The notes under the pieces were generated by a model that saw only the letters and a program-made list of their open reading frames with translations, did no database searches and had not been told where the DNA came from. A DNA stretch of 64,000 bases from Bolinopsis microptera (lineage: Eukaryota; Ctenophora; Tentaculata; Lobata; Bolinopsidae), in assembly GCF_026151205.1 (NCBI RefSeq), contig NC_087080.1, positions 4,255,096-4,319,095 on the forward strand, given 5' to 3'. A program made the translations under genes and the position numbers. The first letter of the stretch is position 1. Each line of letters starts with the position of its first letter. This document shows, in pieces, positions 57,974-64,000 of the stretch.

Positions 57974-60900
57974 ATGTCGTACGACCGTGGTCACAACAAC
58001 TATGGCAACAGATTAGACGGAAGTCCTCGTGGCGGCGGAGGCGGACAACGTGGCGGTGGTCCCGACCGACGAGACAGACAATCCCACCACTACAACAAGC
58101 CCTACGACAACCGGCGTGGCGGCGGCGGGGGTGGTTACCGTGGGGATAGACGCGGAGGTTTCCAGGACAACCGGATCAGTGATGAGGTGAAGGTGGAGGT
58201 GGGAGTGTTGTTCAATAAGAGCTACGTGTTTACTGAGACTGAGGGCTTTACTCTTCCTGATCACACAACCTGGTTCACTCAACCTCCTTACCAGGTAAAT
58301 ACTTTACAGGATCTGGCTAATATCAAATAATTTTGTATTATTTGTGCACTCTTTGCCGCGTGGCGGATACTATGTTCGTCAAGCCTTTCAGAAGTGCTAG
58401 ATAACCTTGAAGAATAATTACCCACAGTTTTATATAATGATCCTTTGGGCAGTCCTCTATCTACAAAACTTATCTGTTAAAACCGATCAAAATGTTGAGA
58501 TTGACCATGTAATATAATAACTTATCCACATGATACCATTTTTTGCGAATTATTGCACGATAATTTGGACTCCTTCCATATTTATGTCCGAGTAACTTTT
58601 CTAGCAGCCGCGAACCTTCAGGCGTTAAATTTCTGTAGGTGTCGACACTGCAGTTCTACAAAGATGATCTGAACAAAACAAAGAATAAACTAAACGACAA
58701 AGACAAGGAGGTGTGGCACAGACACACACGGTTCACCAACCCGGCGGGGAATATCATGCGGACTGTGCGGAATGAGCTTCAGGCGGAGCTTCTGACGCAG
58801 GTTTGTACTTTACAATATCCTGTGCTTAAGCTGAACTTTTGTTTTATATACCGCTAATTGTAAATAGAAATTTCACTGATATAAGTGTCTCTACTGTCAC
58901 TAGAATGCCCGACTGTTGTTAGAAGTTTGTTCTGTCCCGAATTTTATGATATTTCTTCCTTCTAGGCGTGGGCAAAGTTTTATGAAATGGCGAGTAAAAT
59001 AGTATCCGACAAGCCAGAGTTCACCTCAGTCCACATTTGTGAAGCTCCGGGAGGCTTCATCTGTTCTCTGAACCACTACCTGAAAAGGAATCATCCAGAG
59101 TTTCAGTGGAACTGGTTCGGCATGACTCTCAACCCATATTTCGAAGGTGTGTGTCCTCTGTTATTATTATTTGTACTTTTCAACTGCGCTGAACTTTCTT
59201 ACATTTACTAGAATGACGCACAATTTTGCACTTTCTTACCTCTTGTCAGACGTATGTTATTGTGTCTGCCGAGTCATTAAAAAGTGCAACACCAAATTAG
59301 CGGCGTATTCCCCCGGGTGGCATGGGGCACTCGGATCAAAAGTCGTTAAACACTTCTTTGGTATCCCGTATCTTGCAGCTGACTGAAATCTCTCAATGTT
59401 TAATGTTATCTGCTGAATGATATTTGTTTTACTTTGCATGGCATTGGAACGAAGTTTTTCGTAATACGTATTGACTCAATTAAAATTTTATCAATTATTA
59501 AAACCTATTTGTCTTACTCGCAGGAAACACTTCCAAAGAGATGGTTGATGACGACCTGTTCATCTCCAAGACCTACAGTAACTGGTACTTTGGGGGCGAT
59601 AACTCAGGAAATGTCATGAACAGTGAGAATATCGCAGATCTTAAAAAGAAAGTTTCTGCCGAGGTTGGTGTACTTTAAAACAGGATGTTTAATGTTTATT
59701 TGATTCATTGATTAACCTGCCTATCAATCAATTAGTGATTAGAACGAGAAAATAAAACATAACAACTTGAAACGTTTTTAGCACTTGTTGGTCTTTTACT
59801 AAGGTTCCGCACTCTTTGCCGCGTGGCGGATACTATGTTCGTCAAGCCTTTCAGAAGTGCTAGATTACTTAGAAGAATAATTACCCACAGTTTTAGATAA
59901 TAAAACTTTGGTCAGTCCTCTTTTTACAGATTAAAATATCAAAGCTTAGTAAAAGGCCACCAAAATGTTCTGAGCTGTATTACAATATGTTATTTACTCG
60001 TTCACAACCATTTTGTCGTTGTTGTCCTGCTTCATTTTATCCACAAAACAAGCGTTGTCGACAGCCGTTATGATCCCTACAAAACTAACAATAATGAATA
60101 TTTAAATAATTCCCTCTAACTCCTCCTCCCACTCAGTCAACATCCCCGGTCCTACTGGTTACAGCTGACGGGAGTATAGACTGTCAGGACAACCCTAACG
60201 AACAGGAAGCGACAGTTGCTCACCTCCACTATTGTGAAACAGTCTCGGCTCTCAATCTTCTCGCTCCAGGCGGAAACTTCCTTCTCAAGGGATTCACTCT
60301 CTTCGAGCATTCTACACTCTGTCTAACTTATCTTCTTGTTTGTCTGTTTGAGAAGGTATGTGCGGTGAACACTGGGTTTCGTTTCAAATTTAAATGTAAT
60401 GTAACTTTTTGTGGAAATCCATCTCTAGTGCAGTTGAAATTTCCAGATCTGAAAGATAATCCTGGGCTAGAATTAGACATGATTTTCATCCTAGGTCGAG
60501 GTAGTAAAGCCGCTGACCAGCAAGTCAGGGAACTCAGAAACATACACTCTGTGCACTGGCTTCAGAGCTGATGTCCTCTCCAGCGACCAACTTGAAGCAT
60601 TGAAGCAGCATCATTCTTTGGAGGGAACAGACAACGCTTTCTTTGCCAGGTTACTACATTGCGAACTCAGCCTTTATTAATCGAATAGAGTCTTTCAAAA
60701 TGCGTTTAAATTTGTGCACTCTTTGCCGCGTGGCGGATACTCATGTTCGTCAAGCCTTTCAGAAGTGCTAGATTACTTAGAAGAATAATTACCCACAGTT
60801 TTAGATAATGATACTTTGGTCAGTCCTCTTTTTACAGATTACAATACGAAAGAGCTCTTATCCAAGCTCTGTACTTAAAATCAATGTTATAATTTTTGGT

Positions 60901-63047
60901 TTTAACCGTTCAATCCTATAGGTCAGACATCCCAGAAGAGTTCATCCTCAAGTTTAAAGATTGTTCCAAGAAGTTTAAAAACTACCAGCAACAGATGATC
61001 GAAAATAATATCAGAACCTTCGAACACTTTCCCCCTCCCGAAAAGAATAAACTGTTTCAGGTTCGATTTAAAAGGAATTTCATGTTATTGAATTTTATAC
61101 TGTATTCTTTTTGCCAAAATTCGTTAAAGGGTGCTGGTTTTTTAGACCAGCTTGCTGGTTGCCTGTCGTTTTGCCAGGTGATCTTCAAGTACCCACCGAT
61201 GCCGGGCTATAGAGATTTCTAGAACCATAGTACTGTCAATGATAGTCCATTGTCCTGACAGCCTCCGTTTTCTAGTACATTCCCGTTTTATAATTAATGT
61301 ATCAAAACAAAAAACTCTAGATCTAACGATTACCCTTGTCGTAAAATCTCAACTTCCCTTATAATACAATTTTTCACCAGTCGCAGTATTTAATTCCATG
61401 GTTTACAGATTAAGAAGTTCGCAGTGGAGCACTACATGAAGACTGTCTGTAAGGGCCTAGGCCCTATCCCAGATGATAAAAGACTAGTCAGGGACATCTA
61501 CCTGAATGGGACTAAGCTCAACACTACAGCCATGCTTAGTAGTGACGGAAAGAAAGGGTCCAATAGACGACAGGTATTTAAACGATTTTCTTGATCTCTT
61601 GATTTATTTTCTTCTTGCCCAAATTCGTTAAAGGGTGCTGGTTTTTTAGACCAGCTTGCTGGTTGCCTGGCGTTTTGCCAGGTGATCTTCAAGTACCCAC
61701 CGATGCGGGGCTATAGAGATTTCTAGAACCATAGTACTGTCAGTGATAGTCCATTGTCCTGACAGCCTCCGTTTTCTAGTACATTCCCGTTTTTAATATT
61801 GATTTCTCGAAACAATCACATATTTTTCAATAAAAACTGTGGATATAAAATAGCTCAATTCTGATCTTTTCTTCCTACAGCTAGCTCAAAGTCACAGCGA
61901 GAAGGTACAAGCGCTCTCTCTGACGTGGTTCCAGAGAACAGTACTCCCTCTCCTGGACCCCATCACAGACAATGCTCCTGATCAGAATATCGGGGACAAG
62001 CTCATGGCTAAGATGGGTTTCACCGCTGGGGAGGGTCTCGGTCGGGACGGATCAGGGATGAGAGAAGCAATCCAAGTAAAGCAGCTGGAGGAAGGCAGAG
62101 GTCTGGGCTACTCCGCTAATCCCATCAACTCTGCGATCGTCAGCAGTCGGGACGAGGTCCAGTGGTTCGAGTCGCCTGGTGGTAGAGAAATTGTGTTGTC
62201 ACCAGTGGAAGGGAGAAGATTATCACGTGTTACTAACTCCAGATTCCTCTCAGTTGATACTCTAGAGAAGCTGAACGAGGCTCAGGCTGAAAGCACGGTG
62301 ATCCATCGTAGTGATTTGTGTGATGTAGCTAAAAGTGTTCACGCTTTCTACGCACTCAGTGCTATCCCTGAGGCTTATTCTTTTTCGGACATTCAGCTGG
62401 GTTATCTTAACAATCTCACAAGTTTTGTTTCTAAAGATAATGTTGGTTCAGATTTCTCTTCGTCTATCGAATTCCACGAGTACCTTGAAAAACGTTGCAC
62501 AGTTAAGGACTCCTTCGAATGTGAAGAAAATTCACTGGATTTGATAACATTTGACACCAGCTCTAAGGAGAGCATGTTAGAAAACCTCAAAAATGTGTTG
62601 ACCCTTCTTAAATCAGGTGGCAACTGCATTCTACACTGTCAGAGAGTTCAGGACAGATTCACAGTTTCTGTCGTGTACATACTCACCAGACTGTTTAGAA
62701 GGTGCTCCTTCATCAAAACATCTGTCTGTTGTCCACATACACCAGATATGTTTTTCGTTGCCGAATCGTTCAAATCACCGGATAACGAAGAGCTACTCTC
62801 GTCAATACAACAGTGCATAGATAAACTCCACGAGGCCGCACAAAACGGTCGAGACATTGTCGAGATATTATCCGTATCATATCTCTTCCAGCCAGACTTC
62901 TATAAGTTTGTGTCATGTCCCAATGAAAAGGTGTCTTTAGATGCGTTTGATACGATCGTTGATCTTGAAAAGATGAACCACAGAAACTCTTTTCCATCCG
63001 GAAAAAGTAATGGTTTTATCACGAAATGTATCAGTGAGACACAGTAA
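57974..63047 (+). CDS. CMTR2: Cap-specific mRNA 2'-O-methyltransferase, CMTR2 type with G-patch
   Basis: Nine exons in frame: 57974-58294, 58639-58800, 58966-59146, 59524-59663, 60137-60355, 60495-60649, 60922-61060, 61409-61573, 61881-63047 (882 aa). CMTR2 methylates the second transcribed nucleotide of capped RNA. Order: RGG-rich N-terminus (1-80); FtsJ/RrmJ Rossmann domain with SAM loop [28 protein letters not shown], catalytic Asp in [10 protein letters not shown] and Lys in [24 protein letters not shown]; a G-patch ([15 protein letters not shown], about 538-575); and a second degenerate methyltransferase-like domain ([21 protein letters not shown]). CMTR2 signatures are clear, but the RGG tract and G-patch are not expected in CMTR2; G-patch is a CMTR1 feature. 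Introns carry five H/ACA-like RNAs. Confidence 0.92.
58346..58468 (+). ncRNA. H/ACA-like snoRNA, family R1 copy c, CMTR2 intron 1
   Basis: 123 nt. The hinge region reads AGATAA (still ANANNA) instead of AGATTA. The 3' end is CTACAAAA, so ACA (58463-58465) is kept although the bases around it changed. Confidence 0.65.
59819..59931 (+). ncRNA. H/ACA-like snoRNA, family R1 copy d, CMTR2 intron 4
   Basis: Similarity begins ten bases earlier, at 59809 (GCACTCTTTGCCGCG). Hinge AGATTA, 3' stem AGAAGA/TCTTTT, ACA 59926-59928. Confidence 0.65.
60716..60841 (+). ncRNA. H/ACA-like snoRNA, family R1 copy e, CMTR2 intron 6
   Basis: 126 nt with three inserted bases relative to the others (one in the 5' loop, two after the hinge). 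Hinge AGATTA and ACA (60836-60838) intact. Confidence 0.65.
61121..61282 (+). ncRNA. H/ACA snoRNA, family R3 copy 1, CMTR2 intron 7
   Basis: 3' hairpin: base CTAGAA (61219-61224)/TTCTAG (61270-61275), upper stem CTGTCA (61233-61238)/TGACAG (61256-61261), leaving a two-sided pocket. ACA at 61277-61279 is 15 nt after the upper stem, matching the 14-16 nt rule for pseudouridylation pockets. 5' hairpin GGGT/ACCC with inner CCAGC/GCTGG. The hinge (ATAGAG) is non-canonical. Confidence 0.72.
61625..61786 (+). ncRNA. H/ACA snoRNA, family R3 copy 2, CMTR2 intron 8
   Basis: Same length and about 97% identical to copy 1 in the next intron. Both stems and ACA (61781-61783) are preserved; the few changes fall in loops. 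Confidence 0.72.
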
Positions 63048-63427
63048 ATCAGACTATTTCAGATTTATGGGAGTTGTGCTTTTCCTTGTTTCACACTACT
63101 TGCATACTTGATAATTTTTTCAATTTAATATTAAATAAAAAGTTACGTATTTGCTGATATTTTATTTTAAAATTTTACATTAAATGTTCATGTTCTAAAA
63201 TCCTTTTGATTGTGTATTACATATTATAATGTTAAATTGTAAATTTTTATCTTTTGAAAATATGCGATGTCCCTACTTCTTATACCCACCTAAAAATATG
63301 AAACTATCATCCCTTAGACTGTTCCTAATTCAAATGACACAATATATTTGACCATCTCCTATTTAAAGTTATACTTTTTTTTCTATTAAAACACTCAATA
63401 TTTTAACCAGCACCTTCTCTCCCAGCC
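63048..63427. other. CMTR2 3' UTR and RPL24 5' region
   Basis: AATAAA at 63134-63139 is a likely CMTR2 poly(A) signal. Just before the RPL24 ATG, CTTCTCTCCC (63414-63423) resembles the 5' TOP tract of ribosomal protein mRNAs. TTTTAACCAG just upstream also looks like a 3' splice site. Confidence 0.5.
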
Positions 63428-64000
63428 ATGTCTCTCAAGTTAGACCTCTGCAATTTCTCCGGCTATAAAATCTACCCTTCCCGTGGTATCAGATTGGCAA
63501 GGACTGATGGTAAGATCTATAACTTCGTCAACAAGAAGTCAAGGAATGCCTACCTCATGAAGAAGAATCCCAGGAAAATCGCCTGGACCGTTCTCTACAG
63601 GTATTGTATGTTTTTTCTGTTTTCCTATTTATTTATTTAATGTGATATGAACATTCAGGTCTTTTACAATCGAGTTTCAGCAGCATATGTTTTGCTAATA
63701 TGTAATCGCTGCAATCTTCGCATAGCCAAATTCCAGAGCGGACGTAAGAATCGCTCTGGCCAGACACTGTGCAATATAAAAGTATTGAGTTCTTGTTCTT
63801 CGGACATGAATTCTTAGTGGTTTTATTGCGAATCTTTATCAAAGAATTCACCTCCAAATCTGCTCTACACTGATAACTGATAACTGAAATTCAGTTCCAG
63901 TCGCATATGAACATAATGTTTTGCTGATTTGCTAAGTTTTCTTACCTCAGGCGTAAGATGAAGAAAGGAACAGAGCAGGACGTTTCTAAGAAGAGGACCA
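63428..64000 (+). CDS. RPL24: 60S ribosomal protein L24 (eL24), partial
   Basis: Exon 1 63428-63600 and exon 2 from 63951, running off the window. Visible: [64 protein letters not shown], colinear with animal RPL24. eL24 bridges 60S and 40S subunits. It is a paralogue of RSL24D1 30 kb upstream; the mature protein replaces RLP24 on the 60S subunit. The intron contains a strong CCAGAGCG/CGCTCTGG hairpin (about 63733-63759) and a GCAGC..GCTGC hairpin before it, possibly another intronic RNA, but no clear hinge/ACA. Confidence 0.96.

Noticed and set aside
59230-59390. Open frame and CCGAGT..ACTCGG hairpin within CMTR2 intron 3
   Set aside because: The frame lies in an intron. The hairpin lacks a clear hinge and a second hairpin, so I did not call an H/ACA RNA.
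63640-63900. Strong hairpins in the RPL24 intron and repeated CTGATAA
   Set aside because: No C box with matching D box and no hinge/ACA layout; noted with RPL24 but not called as a snoRNA.

Overview
The window reads as nuclear DNA of an invertebrate animal. The genes are intron-rich with GT..AG junctions and short AT-rich introns. There is a MAPK-interacting kinase with the diagnostic DFD motif, CR1/L2-type LINEs, hAT-like MITEs and many intronic snoRNAs. I cannot assign a phylum. All recognised host genes lie on the + strand except one small secreted protein at about 48 kb.

Layout. 0-8.4 kb holds a TATA/CCAAT/E-box promoter with a short first coding exon (2854-2888), probably an alternative start of the MNK gene, and otherwise non-coding DNA. 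8.4-12.0 kb is an eight-exon MNK-type kinase. 12-18.6 kb is gene-free, with diverged tandem repeats and cloverleaf-like fold-back structures. 18.6-33.3 kb is a retrotransposon nest on the minus strand. LINE A has a CCCH-finger ORF1 and an EN/RT ORF2. It is broken by a solo LTR (5-bp target duplication) and by LINE B. LINE B has a PHD + SGNH-esterase ORF1 and a zinc-finger/EN/RT ORF2, and is itself broken by a 1.53-kb TIR transposon (4-bp duplication). A 289-bp hAT-type MITE (8-bp duplication) and a second LINE fragment follow.

33.6-41.1 kb holds four closely spaced + strand genes: RSL24D1 (ribosome assembly), UCHL5 (proteasome deubiquitinase) and two tandem deoxynucleoside kinases, the first with two frameshifts. 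41.6-47.5 kb and 53.2-57.9 kb are two non-protein-coding snoRNA host genes. Their exons are short and stop-rich, and nearly every intron holds one box C/D (once H/ACA) snoRNA. Families include U43-like and U59-like guides that match conserved 18S rRNA. 57.97-63.05 kb is a cap-2 methyltransferase of CMTR2 type carrying an unexpected G-patch. 63.4 kb to the end is the start of RPL24.

Theme. Most host genes concern making or using ribosomes and capped mRNA: two eL24-family proteins, eIF4E-kinase MNK, CMTR2 and rRNA-guide RNAs. The least expected content is the snoRNA load. Besides the two host genes, three repeat families in introns of UCHL5, the deoxynucleoside kinase and CMTR2 look like H/ACA RNAs: always sense-strand, ending at a conserved ACA, with a matching hinge box in two of the three and a looser hinge in the third. 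I count about 40 snoRNA candidates in the right-hand 30 kb.
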